Source: Pseudomonas agarici
GTDB lineage: Bacteria; Pseudomonadota; Gammaproteobacteria; Pseudomonadales; Pseudomonadaceae
Assembly (NCBI RefSeq): GCF_900109755.1
Contig: NZ_FOAR01000010.1
Location: forward strand, 123,619 to 187,618
DNA length: 64,000 nt
Direction: 5' to 3'
A program made the translations under genes and the position numbers. Positions within the stretch are counted from its first letter, which is position 1. Every line of letters starts with the position of its first letter. Below the pieces are notes generated by a model. That model did not search any database. It had not been told where the DNA came from and worked only from the letters and a program-made list of their open reading frames with translations. This document shows, piece after piece, positions 27,647-36,933 of this stretch.

Positions 27647-28582
27647 GTGAACATTCGTCATTCCATCCTGAGCCTTTTTTTTGTCCTGGCCGGCACCGTC
27701 GCTGTAACCCCTGTCGAGGCACGTGAAACCACCCAAGCCCCTCGCGATACCGCCCACCTGCAAGTCGCTTCCGGCAGCGCCCTGCTGATCGATCTGCAAA
27801 CCAACGAGACCCTGTATTCGAGCAACCCGGACGTGGTTGTACCGATTGCCTCGGTGACCAAACTGATGACCGCCATGGTCGTGCTGGATGCCAAGCTACC
27901 GATGGACCAGTACATTTCGGTGAACATCAGTGACACCCCGGAAATGAAAGGTGTGTTCTCCCGGGTCAAGCTCAATAGCGAGCTGTCGCGCAAGGAGATG
28001 CTGTTGATTGCCCTGATGTCATCTGAAAACCGCGCCGCCGCCAGCCTCGCCCACCATTACCCCGGCGGCTACGCTGCGTTCATCGCTGCGATGAACGCCA
28101 AGGCCAAATCGCTGGGCATGATCAACACCCACTATGTCGAACCGACCGGCTTATCGATCCACAACGTGTCCACCGCCCGCGACCTCAGCAAGCTGCTGAT
28201 GGCTGCACGCCACTACCCGATGTTGAGCGAACTGAGCACCACCAAGGAAAAGACCGTGGCGTTCCGCAAACCCAATTACACCCTGGGTTTTCGCAACACT
28301 GACCATTTGATCAACAAAGACAACTGGAAGATCCAGATCACCAAGACCGGCTTCACCAACCAGGCCGGCCATTGCCTGGTGCTGGTCACCGAAATGGGCA
28401 ACCGCCCGGTAGCTCTGGTGATTCTCGATGCATTCGGCAAATACACCCACTTCGCCGATGCCAGTCGAATCCGCAACTGGGTCGAAACCGGCAAGAGCGG
28501 TGGTGTGCCGGATGTGGCCTTGCGCTATAAGGCCGACAAGAACCTGAAGAACCGCCAGATGGATGTCCAGGCCGCAAAGTAA
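27647..28582 (+). CDS. pbpG: D-alanyl-D-alanine endopeptidase (PBP7-type)
   Basis: 311 residues with GTG start, S11-family low-molecular-mass penicillin-binding protein acting on periplasmic peptidoglycan cross-links. After the signal peptide ([15 protein letters not shown]) the three catalytic boxes are present: S69-V-T-K72 in [14 protein letters not shown] in [14 protein letters not shown] near residue 125, and K-T-G in [15 protein letters not shown] near 229. Length and order match PbpG. Stands alone. Confidence 0.93.
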   Translation: MNIRHSILSLFFVLAGTVAVTPVEARETTQAPRDTAHLQVASGSALLIDLQTNETLYSSNPDVVVPIASVTKLMTAMVVLDAKLPMDQYISVNISDTPEMKGVFSRVKLNSELSRKEMLLIALMSSENRAAASLAHHYPGGYAAFIAAMNAKAKSLGMINTHYVEPTGLSIHNVSTARDLSKLLMAARHYPMLSELSTTKEKTVAFRKPNYTLGFRNTDHLINKDNWKIQITKTGFTNQAGHCLVLVTEMGNRPVALVILDAFGKYTHFADASRIRNWVETGKSGGVPDVALRYKADKNLKNRQMDVQAAK

Positions 28583-28617
28583 CCACGGATCGAGCGGCCC
28601 GCTTACCCGGGCTGCGC

Positions 28618-28797
28618 TCAACGACGTTTGAGTGCCCGCTCATACGCGTACCTCGCCTTGTCGGCGTGCGCCAGGAGATTTGCAACCGGATCATGGCACT
28701 GTGGGTCATATTCGATCTGCCCCACGCTGAAACGAGTGCCATAACCCCGTTGCCGCCCTGAGTTGCGCTCATTCGGGGTTTCGCGCCGGGGCGCCAT
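28618..28797 (-). pseudogene. remnant of a GGDEF-domain (diguanylate cyclase) C-terminus
   Basis: A 59-codon frame ending in FSVGQIEYDPQ, then DPVANLLAHADKARYAYERALKRR and a stop. This matches the last strand-helix of GGDEF domains (S-x-G followed by a helix of type LL-x-x-AD-x-A-x-Y-x-A-K-R). The GGDEF signature and everything N-terminal are missing; upstream sequence does not continue in frame as a cyclase. It lies between pbpG and the end of the large fusion gene and looks like a deletion leftover. Confidence 0.5.
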
Positions 28798-28871
28798 GGT
28801 CGCTTCGGCTCGACCGGGGCGCCGCCGCTCAACAGCCCCTCCATAACACCCCGGTGCGTGCCTTGGTCACA

Positions 28872-31800
28872 TCAGCGGTTGACCGCCTTCAAGAGCAGGT
28901 CCACGGAGTGCTTCCAGGAATACTCTTCAGCTAACCTCCTGGCGAGCTTGTCAGCCCGCTCGAAGGCCGTCTGCGGATCGCGCAGCACTCCCTCGATACG
29001 CTTGGCCCACTCATCGGTGTCAGAAGACAAATCGCCCTGGGTACGCACGACGTAATGCTGAGACTCGACCTCTCCCAGCAACTGCAGGAGAAACTCGCCG
29101 ATACCGCTCTGATGGCTGACCAGAATGGGCACGCCAAGGGCCAGAGCTTCCTGAGCGACCAAGCCGAATCCTTCACGCCTGGAGGGCATCAACAATAATG
29201 TCGCACGCTTCAGGTCCCCCTCGACCGTACTTTCCTCGCTGGTATATTCGCGCACCCGGATCGACAACTTCTGCCCACCGACGATCTTCAACAATTGCCC
29301 ACGCAAAGCGGCACCGGTTCCTGGTGGTGCGCCACGAACAATCAACTCGGGGTCCGACCGAAAACGCACGTTACTGTCCAGCAACTTGGCAAGCCCCAGC
29401 GCTCCGATATCCAGCCCCTTGAGTTCAAGATCCTCGGCACGCCCTAGAATCAGGCAATGCAATCCATCGGGTGGCGTCCTCGTCTTCGAGCATGAAAACC
29501 CAGGAATCATTTCGTAGGTACTGGGAGGATGATTCAGTGCCGCCAGCAGATTGCGCGTCTCGCGGAATAGACGCGGTCCGACCGCAACGACCCATGCCGC
29601 TTTTTCAGAGAGTCTGAGTTCAATCCTTTCCCGCTCCTCGCTCTTGGCCGCGGCATCGTCTTTACCCTTGAACCACTCGATCTCCCCCGCAGCCATATGG
29701 ACAAAATGGATCCGCTTGGCCTCGCGGAAGAAATCCGTTGCCTGGACATCCGCCGCCGGGCCAGTGATACGCCCATGTCCCACCACCAGTTCCGGGCTGA
29801 ACCCCTCCGGCAGCGCCAGACGACGAAGCAACCCGCTCATGACTTCGGCACCGGGGCCTCCAGGTGCGCGCAAAAGATGGACGGCGCAATCCCGAGCATG
29901 AATGACTTCCGCCTCGGTGGCATCCGGCACCGCACAGACGACCCTACATCCGGCCCTTGCCAAGGCTCGACAAAACTCGCGATTGAAGGTGGACAACCCA
30001 CCATGGGCGGAATTCCATTCCGTGGCCATCACCAGAACCGAGGGGCCATGGCAGCGCTCTTGCTGCGCCGGCACCTGGGACGTCAGTGATTGAGTCGACG
30101 CTTGGCCGCCAGTTTCTTTCATGTGCGTTATCCAATCCGTGAGTTCGCGGCAGGCGCTCATATTCAATGGCCGCCTGACAACATGATCCATCCCGGTCAA
30201 AGAGGGAGGCAGTAGAATGAGACAGTTGGCCGGATGGCTCATCGAATAAGACACGGGTCCATTCCAGAGCGCCAGCAGATCCATCTCCGTTAGCGTTTCG
30301 CCCCGCGCCAGCGCGGTACCCGTGTAGAAACCATAAAAGCGATACGCCGCAGCCACATCCCCTTGGCGAAAGGCAATGAAACACCGAAGCCAGGTTTCTG
30401 CGTTTTCAGGCAGATAGCTGGAGCGTTGCAGTGAGTCTAAAATCGCCTGCGCCTCCTCTAGCTGGCCTGCGCATAACCGGCAGAACACCCCTTGAAGCAC
30501 CAGATAGTGATTGGCTGGCCAACGCGCAACGCCCTCATGGGCAATGTGGGCAGCCTCCTCCCAGTGCCCCGCTATCTGAGCCAGGAAGCACTTGGCGAAC
30601 AGCACGGTTGCCGAATGACCGCCCTCGCGCCCGATAACAGTGTGCAGGTAGCCAAGATCAAGTCCGATGGCGGCGTTGAAAACCAGTTTTTCCTCAATGG
30701 TTGCGCTCTCGGCAACGTGGCGCGGAAAATCCGGGCGGGTGAGCAATTGATGCGCCTCTTCAACCCGATTATCGAGTCTCATCAAATGCGCACATTGGAT
30801 ATATATCGGGATTTGATGAGCTTCACGGGGCAATACTTCTATGCCCTGGGTCAACAGTGCAATCGCCTCCGCCAGCCGCCCGTCCTCTTTCAAACACGCC
30901 GCGCACAATTGATACAATCCAATGAGATAAAACTTCGCTGAGACTTTGCCAATGCCGCTGACCAACAAGGTAATGGCTTCGCCGAGTTGCTTGGCCTCTC
31001 TCAACAGTTCGGCGCACTGAATGTACAGCACCACACTATTGAACTCAGCCGAGATCAGCCCCAGACCTTCACGCAAAAAAGCGATTGCCTGCGCGCGACG
31101 ATTTTCGTCCACGAGCAACTGTGCATAGGCATGGTAAAGCGCGACGACATTTTTCTCGGGCGGGATTGCGCCAATACCCTGTTTCAACAATTCCAGCGCT
31201 TCATTTCCTCGGCCCTGGCCCTTGAGCAATCTTGCCCCTTGCAAGTAAAGAGACACCGGATTGCCACTCTGCGAATAGGCCTCGATCGCCACATGGAGAG
31301 TCGCCAACGCATCATCGATCCGCCCCAGGCGCTCTTCAAGACGCGCCACAAAGTCCGCGGCATCGGGCGGTCCCTCAGGGCCGACCGCTAGCTTGGCATG
31401 CACCAGCGCCAGCTCGATATCGCCCGGCCTGTTGCGTTCGTTCAAACAACGGGCCAGGTAATATTCAAGCGGCCTGACCAGGCAATCCTCCAACAGAATG
31501 GTCAATACCGAGATCAACTCATCCAGTTCGTCCCCTGTTGGAATCTTCGAGTGGGTCTTGAAGGTTCTCAGCAGGTGATCGGCCGTGCTCAACACCACGC
31601 GATTGAGGTCTTCCTGACGGCCGCAATGGTGCAGGTGATAGCGAAGCTCGGCGAAGGTACTGGCGACTCTCTTGTGGTCGATCACCATCGCCTGGGCTTC
31701 ATAGGGGCGTATGTGGTACTCGGCGGCTTTGGAGTGAGCCTGCTTGAAATCGGGCCGACAATCACGCAGATGGGCCAAGCCGATTTCCCGAATGATCGGA

Positions 31801-32906
31801 TGAAGCGAATGCCAGCCCTGACGCTGGCTCAGAAGAAAGCGTGTAATCAGCAAGTTGCGAAAATCATTGGCGTCCTTGGTCACACCCGCGCAAATAATGT
31901 CGAAGCACACACGTTCAAAACTTCTGCGATGAACCGAGAGCATCAGCAAGCGACGCTGCTGGATCGGCTCCAAGTGGCTCATGGTACGCTCCAGCAGATC
32001 CCGCTCCAGCCTCTGCAGGAAATCACGGGACACTTCCCGATCCTGATAAGCCCAGAGACTGGGGTTGGCACCGATCACCGCGTCCAGGGATTCATAAGCC
32101 AGGGTTGCCACCAGGCTCTCGATAGCCCTCGGATTGCACCCCAGGGAACGGATCAGATCCTGCTTGCGCTCCGCCGGCACCGCATCGAGATTGCCGCTGC
32201 CCCGCAACCGATCCTCCAACAATGCCAGGGCATCTTCTTCGGCCAGTGCCGTCAGCGTCTTGATCGGAAAGCTCTCCGACCAGCGCGCACGCTCAACCAG
32301 GCGATCACTGATCAATAGCAATCGTCCGCGAAGATTAGGTCGAGCTCGCAGCAACGACAGAATCCCCACCAGTTCACCTTGCGGCTCCCCGGTATTGGCC
32401 TTGAACAGGCGCTGCGCTTCATCGAGAATAATCAGCACCGGTTTGCGCAGCGCCTGCTCCAGGGCGAAAGCGGGATTAGGCCGCTCGGAAAGCAACGTAT
32501 TCAACATCGTTTCGACGCCCAGCCCCGTCAGCCTGTCGGCGATATCGGACAGCGTCGCCTGCAGGGCGAGCGGGCGTTCCACCACCTCTTCGATGATGAC
32601 CTGCCAGCCCTCCAACTGCTCGACATGCGTGGCCAGCTCTACCGACAATTCACTCTTGCCGACGCCGGGAAATCCTTCGATAAAACACACAGCCGGCCCT
32701 TCCACAAGCCAACGATCTGTCAACCAGCTCAATACCTGACGACGATTCTCCCCAAAGTGAGCCTTGTGCATGCACATCATCCATAGTCTACAAATCGTGG
32801 GCCAGCACCTGCGCCCCTTCTGGATTCCCGAAGGAATGGGAGGCGAGTGTGTAGCGGTCTCATCGAAGCGCTCAGAGCGAACGGGCGAAAACGCCGAATC
32901 CGACAA
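28872..32906 (-). CDS. STAND-type NTPase - TPR - GT4 glycosyltransferase fusion protein
   Basis: 1,344 codons if the TTG at 32906 is used; an ATG at 32780 (MMCMHKAHFG) would remove 42 residues, and neither has a strong ribosome site. N-terminal third: P-loop NTPase with Walker A GFPGVGKS (residues 78-85), Walker B VLIILDEAQ (157-165) and a winged-helix-like part, as in STAND/NACHT-type switches. Middle (about 480-900): repeated 35-residue helical pairs of TPR type (AIAFLREGL, AITLLVSGI, AIALLTQGI at the same repeat position). C-terminal part (about 965-1340): GT4 glycosyltransferase with HGGLSTFNREFCRALARAG, LILGRAEDLELKGLD and EGFGLVAQE, an intact E-x7-E motif. Cytosolic; no partner gene. 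Target unknown. Confidence 0.82.
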   Translation of the reverse strand: MSDSAFSPVRSERFDETATHSPPIPSGIQKGRRCWPTICRLWMMCMHKAHFGENRRQVLSWLTDRWLVEGPAVCFIEGFPGVGKSELSVELATHVEQLEGWQVIIEEVVERPLALQATLSDIADRLTGLGVETMLNTLLSERPNPAFALEQALRKPVLIILDEAQRLFKANTGEPQGELVGILSLLRARPNLRGRLLLISDRLVERARWSESFPIKTLTALAEEDALALLEDRLRGSGNLDAVPAERKQDLIRSLGCNPRAIESLVATLAYESLDAVIGANPSLWAYQDREVSRDFLQRLERDLLERTMSHLEPIQQRRLLMLSVHRRSFERVCFDIICAGVTKDANDFRNLLITRFLLSQRQGWHSLHPIIREIGLAHLRDCRPDFKQAHSKAAEYHIRPYEAQAMVIDHKRVASTFAELRYHLHHCGRQEDLNRVVLSTADHLLRTFKTHSKIPTGDELDELISVLTILLEDCLVRPLEYYLARCLNERNRPGDIELALVHAKLAVGPEGPPDAADFVARLEERLGRIDDALATLHVAIEAYSQSGNPVSLYLQGARLLKGQGRGNEALELLKQGIGAIPPEKNVVALYHAYAQLLVDENRRAQAIAFLREGLGLISAEFNSVVLYIQCAELLREAKQLGEAITLLVSGIGKVSAKFYLIGLYQLCAACLKEDGRLAEAIALLTQGIEVLPREAHQIPIYIQCAHLMRLDNRVEEAHQLLTRPDFPRHVAESATIEEKLVFNAAIGLDLGYLHTVIGREGGHSATVLFAKCFLAQIAGHWEEAAHIAHEGVARWPANHYLVLQGVFCRLCAGQLEEAQAILDSLQRSSYLPENAETWLRCFIAFRQGDVAAAYRFYGFYTGTALARGETLTEMDLLALWNGPVSYSMSHPANCLILLPPSLTGMDHVVRRPLNMSACRELTDWITHMKETGGQASTQSLTSQVPAQQERCHGPSVLVMATEWNSAHGGLSTFNREFCRALARAGCRVVCAVPDATEAEVIHARDCAVHLLRAPGGPGAEVMSGLLRRLALPEGFSPELVVGHGRITGPAADVQATDFFREAKRIHFVHMAAGEIEWFKGKDDAAAKSEERERIELRLSEKAAWVVAVGPRLFRETRNLLAALNHPPSTYEMIPGFSCSKTRTPPDGLHCLILGRAEDLELKGLDIGALGLAKLLDSNVRFRSDPELIVRGAPPGTGAALRGQLLKIVGGQKLSIRVREYTSEESTVEGDLKRATLLLMPSRREGFGLVAQEALALGVPILVSHQSGIGEFLLQLLGEVESQHYVVRTQGDLSSDTDEWAKRIEGVLRDPQTAFERADKLARRLAEEYSWKHSVDLLLKAVNR

Positions 32907-33082
32907 TGTTCAATTGCCATCATCATAAGTCAATATTCACCCCATCGACTATCCCGTGCGTGCGACAGCGCAGTGACCGCGCCACCGCTCTTGCTGCCCG
33001 TTCAATGCCCTGCTCCGTATTGAAGAAAACACCCCTGGCGGTGCACTATCCGGGGCAACCTGTTTCTCTGGAGAAACACCTC

Positions 33083-33643
33083 ATGTCGGTTGCCCCCCCT
33101 GTCTCCATCATTCAGACCCACCGCCTGCTACTGCGCCCGGTGCAAGCGGACGACCTCAAGGTTGCCCAGGCCATCCACGGCGACCCGCAAACCAATCGCT
33201 ACAACCCCCAAGGCGCGGCGTCCCTCGAAACCACCAGCAGCAACCTGTTCAACTGGGTCGAGCACTGGAAAACCAGGGGCTTCGGCTACTGGGCCGTCTG
33301 CGACAAGGAACATCCGGAGCAGGTATTGGGCTTCGGCGGCCTCCAGGACGGCGTCTTCGGTACGAGAACCGCGCTGAACCTATATTTTCGGTTCGCGCCG
33401 CACGCCTGGGGCAAGGGCTATGCCAGCGAAATGGTCGAAGCCGCCCTGCACCTGGCCTTCCTGACGCTGGAGCGCAACGAGGTTATCGGCCTGGTGCGGC
33501 CAGACAACCTCCCCTCGCGCCGCACCCTGGAGCGCGCCCGGATGATCGTCGACGGCGCACTGGATGATGTGCCGGGCCAGCCCCGCAGCCTGCTCTACAG
33601 CCTCAGTGCCGAACGTTACTTGAGCCCCGAAAATTTCATCTAG
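33083..33643 (+). CDS. GNAT-family N-acetyltransferase (RimJ/RimL-like)
   Basis: 186 residues from ATG 33083, which follows CTGGAG by 9 bases. Acetyltransf_3-type GNAT: THRLLLRPVQADDLKVAQAIHGDPQTNRYNP at the start, a core strand GFGGLQ, then LYFRFAPHAWGKGYASEMVEAALHLAF (acetyl-CoA-binding loop, here H-x-W-G-K-G-Y-A) and VRPDNLPSRRTLERARM. It probably acetylates a small amine or protein N-terminus; substrate unknown. Divergent from the STAND-glycosyltransferase gene. Confidence 0.87.
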   Translation: MSVAPPVSIIQTHRLLLRPVQADDLKVAQAIHGDPQTNRYNPQGAASLETTSSNLFNWVEHWKTRGFGYWAVCDKEHPEQVLGFGGLQDGVFGTRTALNLYFRFAPHAWGKGYASEMVEAALHLAFLTLERNEVIGLVRPDNLPSRRTLERARMIVDGALDDVPGQPRSLLYSLSAERYLSPENFI

Positions 33644-33713
33644 CGCGCACTGGCAAAAGCGTAAGATGGATCAAGCATTTATTACAAAATATGTCGACCC
33701 TGGGGAAGCCACT

Positions 33714-33941
33714 ATGAAACCAAGCCTCGTCAAAGCCGCGCTGGTCGTCGCCAGCCTGTTACTGAGCGCCTGCTCTGGCGTGACCACCAACAGCAACAAC
33801 AGCAACAACAGCGCCTGCGAAACACTAAGCTGCCAACAGCATTACAACAGCAGCGCACGCTCCAGCCAGCCAAGCGGCTCGATGAGCAACAACCTGGGTC
33901 GCAGTTTCAGTGAATACGGTGCGAGCATGCTGCGCGACTAA
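33714..33941 (+). CDS. small lipoprotein, Ser/Asn-rich
   Basis: 75 residues from ATG 33714 (GGGGAAG at 7 bases). Signal peptide with lipobox LLLSAC (Cys near 20), then a low-complexity Asn/Ser linker and two cysteines (ACETLSCQQ). Likely an outer-membrane lipoprotein of unknown role. An in-frame start at 33666 would put 16 unlikely residues before the signal peptide. Confidence 0.7.
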   Translation: MKPSLVKAALVVASLLLSACSGVTTNSNNSNNSACETLSCQQHYNSSARSSQPSGSMSNNLGRSFSEYGASMLRD

Positions 33942-34187
33942 GGCAGCTCGATGCCTGCGCGAGCAACCGCTTTGCCAGAAATGAACCAGGTCAGTATCTA
34001 GTAGCGTCGAACCGTTCACCTGCGCCACAAGTTTCAGATACAGATGAGGAAAGGCCTCGGCAGTCTGGCGTCGAGTTAATACTTGGTGTTACTGTCGGGC
34101 TTCGCTACCTCCCGATCCCAGAGCACGCCGCCATGGATCTGTGGACCCTGACCCTTTTGCACACCCACTGTTGTTGGGGGACGACCC

Positions 34188-34619
34188 TTGACGCTGGTCA
34201 GCGAATGTCTCGGTATGGCGCGCTCGCAATTAGCAATTCGAATCAAGCAATCTGTATCGCTCAAAGTACGGCGAAACAGACATGTGGACGATACCGCATT
34301 GGTGTTGCAAATCCAGCAACAAATCAACGAGTTCGCCGTGTCTGGAGATGGCTGCGTCGCGCCCGTGAGACCCAGTTGCTGCCATCGATCAACGTAAAAC
34401 GAGTTTACCGGGTGATGCGTGATCACAACTAACTGATTGGGCACCGAATCAAACAGCTCAATGTGCGGCGTCGGCACGAAGATCGTATTGCGGTGAAAAC
34501 CAGCGACACGCGATGGGTGCTCGTTTCATTGCGAGGACGGCACAAAACTGAGCGTGACATTTGCCCTGGACTGCTGTGATCGCGAGGCCACCGGCTGGGT
34601 CATGAGTCCCACCTGGTAA
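34188..34619 (+). pseudogene. decayed IS3-family (IS2-group) transposase orfB
   Basis: Pieces of an IS3-type OrfB are found in three frames in the right order: DDTALVLQIQQQINEFAVSG, then RRVWRWLRRARETQLLPSIN and VKRVYRVMRDHN, then RHEDRIAVKTSDTRW, and finally LSVTFALDCCDREATGWVMS ending at TAA 34617. The intact family reads continuously through these. Several small insertions/deletions separate them, and the catalytic DDE part is incomplete. The sequence 33942-34187 before it holds nothing recognisable. Confidence 0.72.
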
Positions 34620-34814
34620 TTAGTGCTTGAAATATCGCTCGCCGAGAGAGTTCGAGCGCTTGGCAGTAGCACCAATTTAACGGAAATTGGTGCTCGGATT
34701 TGTAGAGGCAAGCCAAGCTCTCCGGCCCCATCAAATTCTTCACTCCAAGACTTCAACATCCGCCCTCAGCAGTGTAGACCTGACCAGCGAACAAATATTT
34801 ACGTGCATCTCGAT

Positions 34815-34843
34815 GGAACCACTCAAAACTTTCAAACCACTCA
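34815..34843 (+). promoter_or_regulatory. hrp box (HrpL-dependent promoter) for the downstream effector-like gene
   Basis: GGAACC, 16 bases, CCACTCA: a perfect match to the HrpL consensus GGAACC-N15/16-CCACNNA. The effector-like ATG lies 86 bases downstream. Confidence 0.85.
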
Positions 34844-34929
34844 ATCCGTTACAGTCGCTAATGACTTGCCAATGCATAACAGCAGCGCGTGTCTTTGGGC
34901 GGATCAGTGTCTATAGAGAGGATAAAGCT

Positions 34930-36636
34930 ATGTTGCCCGTATCCAAAATGCAAGCTGGTATTCATCGGCTTGAAGCTACATCGACACCCGCCTCCGGCCA
35001 GGCGCAAAAAGAGCAGACCACGACAATCTCCACCCCAGATAACGGCCAATCAACCTCACAAGCTCATTCATCTCTGGCATTACCAAAACACATTTCATTC
35101 AATGGAAAAAACTTCAAAGTTGGCGCGCTAAAAGGTTCGATTGACTCAAATAAAATGAGGCAACTCCTGGATGCCACTGATCTTGGAGCAGCCTCAGCTA
35201 TCAAACAAAACGCTGACCTTGGTCTAACTTATGAGACCAGCCTGAAAAGCCCACAAGGTAAATATGAAAGCGTATCGGTGTCGCTGAGCGCAGATAAAAA
35301 TGATAATCTCAACAAAATCACATTAAAAAATCACAATAATGATCAGAGCAGTTTCCATGTAGAGTTTGATCACACCTCCGCGATTAGAGGTTTTTCGCAT
35401 AACGCCCACCAATATAGTTCCACCCCTCTAGTAATCCCCGCTGGAGCACTATCTGATGGTGGCCTCGCACCAAGGCATCCGGGAGGTGAACGCTATCAGG
35501 TCATGCAATACATGAAATCTGGCGAAGAGCCTTTGATGGTCATCGGCCTGAAGGGATCCGAGAGTAATAACTTCGTCGTTTATAATAGCAAAAATCATAA
35601 GCCTGTAGGGCAATTAAAGATTATAGACGGTCCAGCTAGTGGCCAAGTTCCTAGAAAAGTTTTGGTGGATCTCAGCGAAGCCAAACTCCGCGGTGGCATG
35701 CGCCACATCAAGCGAAGAGCAGACGGCGTCAAAACTAGCCGATCATCTCCGACAGGCTACAAACTACACAACGGCCAGCCCTGTGACCGCCATGGCAATC
35801 CCGTACCTGGCTCCAGTTCATCAATTGTAGCTCAAGTGGCGACTAACAACTCCGCCTCCATCTCGCTGCAGCACATTGGTCTGCCATTATCTCAACGCCC
35901 CTACAGCGCATATGCAACACAGGTCCGTCAAGCGCTGCATGGAAAAGGCGAAGCGAAGCTTGACGCACATGCTGCCACTTATTACAGCGCCACCTCTCAA
36001 CCTGTTTCAGCTATTACGGCGATAGACGGTGTTATCGCATCACTTGATCGATATAACCCCGATGAAGTGCGACTTTCCGAATTCTTACAGCATTTACAAT
36101 CACAAGCAGCCGCAGGTCATCCCGTTTCTTTACCCGATTATTATCACTGTACAAAGGAACAGGGATTTGACGAAATGTTGTCATCATCCAACCCTCGAGT
36201 GAATGTTCAGACACCTCGCACAGGTACAGGGGCTCAAGGTGCGTGGCTATCAACCAAACCTGACGTCAGCGCCTTTGGGCCTTTTGTATTTGGCTTCAAT
36301 CACCACTTAGACTTATTGCATTCGACCACTCACCCTGCTCAAGGTAAATCAACTATCGCAAATGCTGGCGGCGAATATCACATAGGCATTCAAGAGCCGA
36401 TTTCACTGACGGGCCGTAATGCTTATAGCAACGCCGAAAACCCACTCAGCATAGTGGGCGCTCCAGCAAACGCGATAGAAGAATATAAACGCATGGTTGC
36501 CAACCTTGGCCCACAGCTTTCATTTCCTCGAGCAGATGGCTCTACGGATGTCGCGGTTTTCAATACTGAAACAATACAAAAACTGGCTTTCCTGCTACGT
36601 GAGCAAGAACCGCTCAAATACCCGAAAAGTTGGTAG
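34930..36636 (+). CDS. putative type III secretion effector
   Basis: 568 residues from ATG 34930, preceded by GAGAGGATAAAGCT and the hrp box. N-terminus rich in Ser, Thr and Gln with few acidic residues (SKMQAG, then TSTPASGQ and TTTISTPDNGQST), as in type III export signals. The body has low GC compared with neighbours, suggesting transfer. No family was recognised. Near residues 400-480 a segment YYHCTKEQGFDEML, then GAWLSTKPDVSAFGPFVFGF, resembles ADP-ribosyltransferase-like folds (H-x-T, later a GAWLS strand), which is only a suggestion. Flanked on the left by an IS3 remnant; no chaperone gene is obvious. Confidence 0.72.
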   Translation: MLPVSKMQAGIHRLEATSTPASGQAQKEQTTTISTPDNGQSTSQAHSSLALPKHISFNGKNFKVGALKGSIDSNKMRQLLDATDLGAASAIKQNADLGLTYETSLKSPQGKYESVSVSLSADKNDNLNKITLKNHNNDQSSFHVEFDHTSAIRGFSHNAHQYSSTPLVIPAGALSDGGLAPRHPGGERYQVMQYMKSGEEPLMVIGLKGSESNNFVVYNSKNHKPVGQLKIIDGPASGQVPRKVLVDLSEAKLRGGMRHIKRRADGVKTSRSSPTGYKLHNGQPCDRHGNPVPGSSSSIVAQVATNNSASISLQHIGLPLSQRPYSAYATQVRQALHGKGEAKLDAHAATYYSATSQPVSAITAIDGVIASLDRYNPDEVRLSEFLQHLQSQAAAGHPVSLPDYYHCTKEQGFDEMLSSSNPRVNVQTPRTGTGAQGAWLSTKPDVSAFGPFVFGFNHHLDLLHSTTHPAQGKSTIANAGGEYHIGIQEPISLTGRNAYSNAENPLSIVGAPANAIEEYKRMVANLGPQLSFPRADGSTDVAVFNTETIQKLAFLLREQEPLKYPKSW

Positions 36637-36736
36637 CTCTTTTGATCTATCAAGTGGTGGTGTTGAACTGCTCTTGATCCGAGAGTTCCTGCTGTTTATT
36701 TCCTGACCAGAGCAGCGCCTCCGCCCCTGCCACCGA

Positions 36737-36865
36737 CTACAGCTGCTCAAGCAGCTTCGATATACGCAATAATCGCTCATCGCCAAACAATGCCAGAATG
36801 TGGCGCAGGTAGTTGTCGTGATCGGTGCCCTGGAGGTGAGCACAACACCTTCTGGCGAGCCATGC
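36737..36865 (-). other. possible C-terminal gene remnant in the effector-mqo gap
   Basis: A minus-strand frame ends with HLQGTDHDNYLRHILALF, then GDERLLRISKLLEQL and a stop. The composition looks like the end of a helical protein, but it lacks a start and I cannot name a family. The rest of 36637-36933 contains only the terminator below. Confidence 0.3.
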
Positions 36866-36874
36866 CGAAGACAA

Positions 36875-36900
36875 AAACGCCACTCGATTGAGTGGCGTTT
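36875..36900 (-). terminator. bidirectional-looking terminator after mqo
   Basis: An 11-base perfect stem AAACGCCACTC / GAGTGGCGTTT with a GATT loop, with A/T tracts on both sides. It lies 34 bases beyond the mqo stop on the minus strand. Confidence 0.88.
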
Positions 36901-36933
36901 CCATGGCGCTTGCTGCGTTGACGCAGGCGCGGC

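Noticed and set aside
34076..34477. 133-codon minus-strand frame
   Set aside because: The plus strand of the same bases contains ordered IS3 transposase fragments, which explain the open frame.
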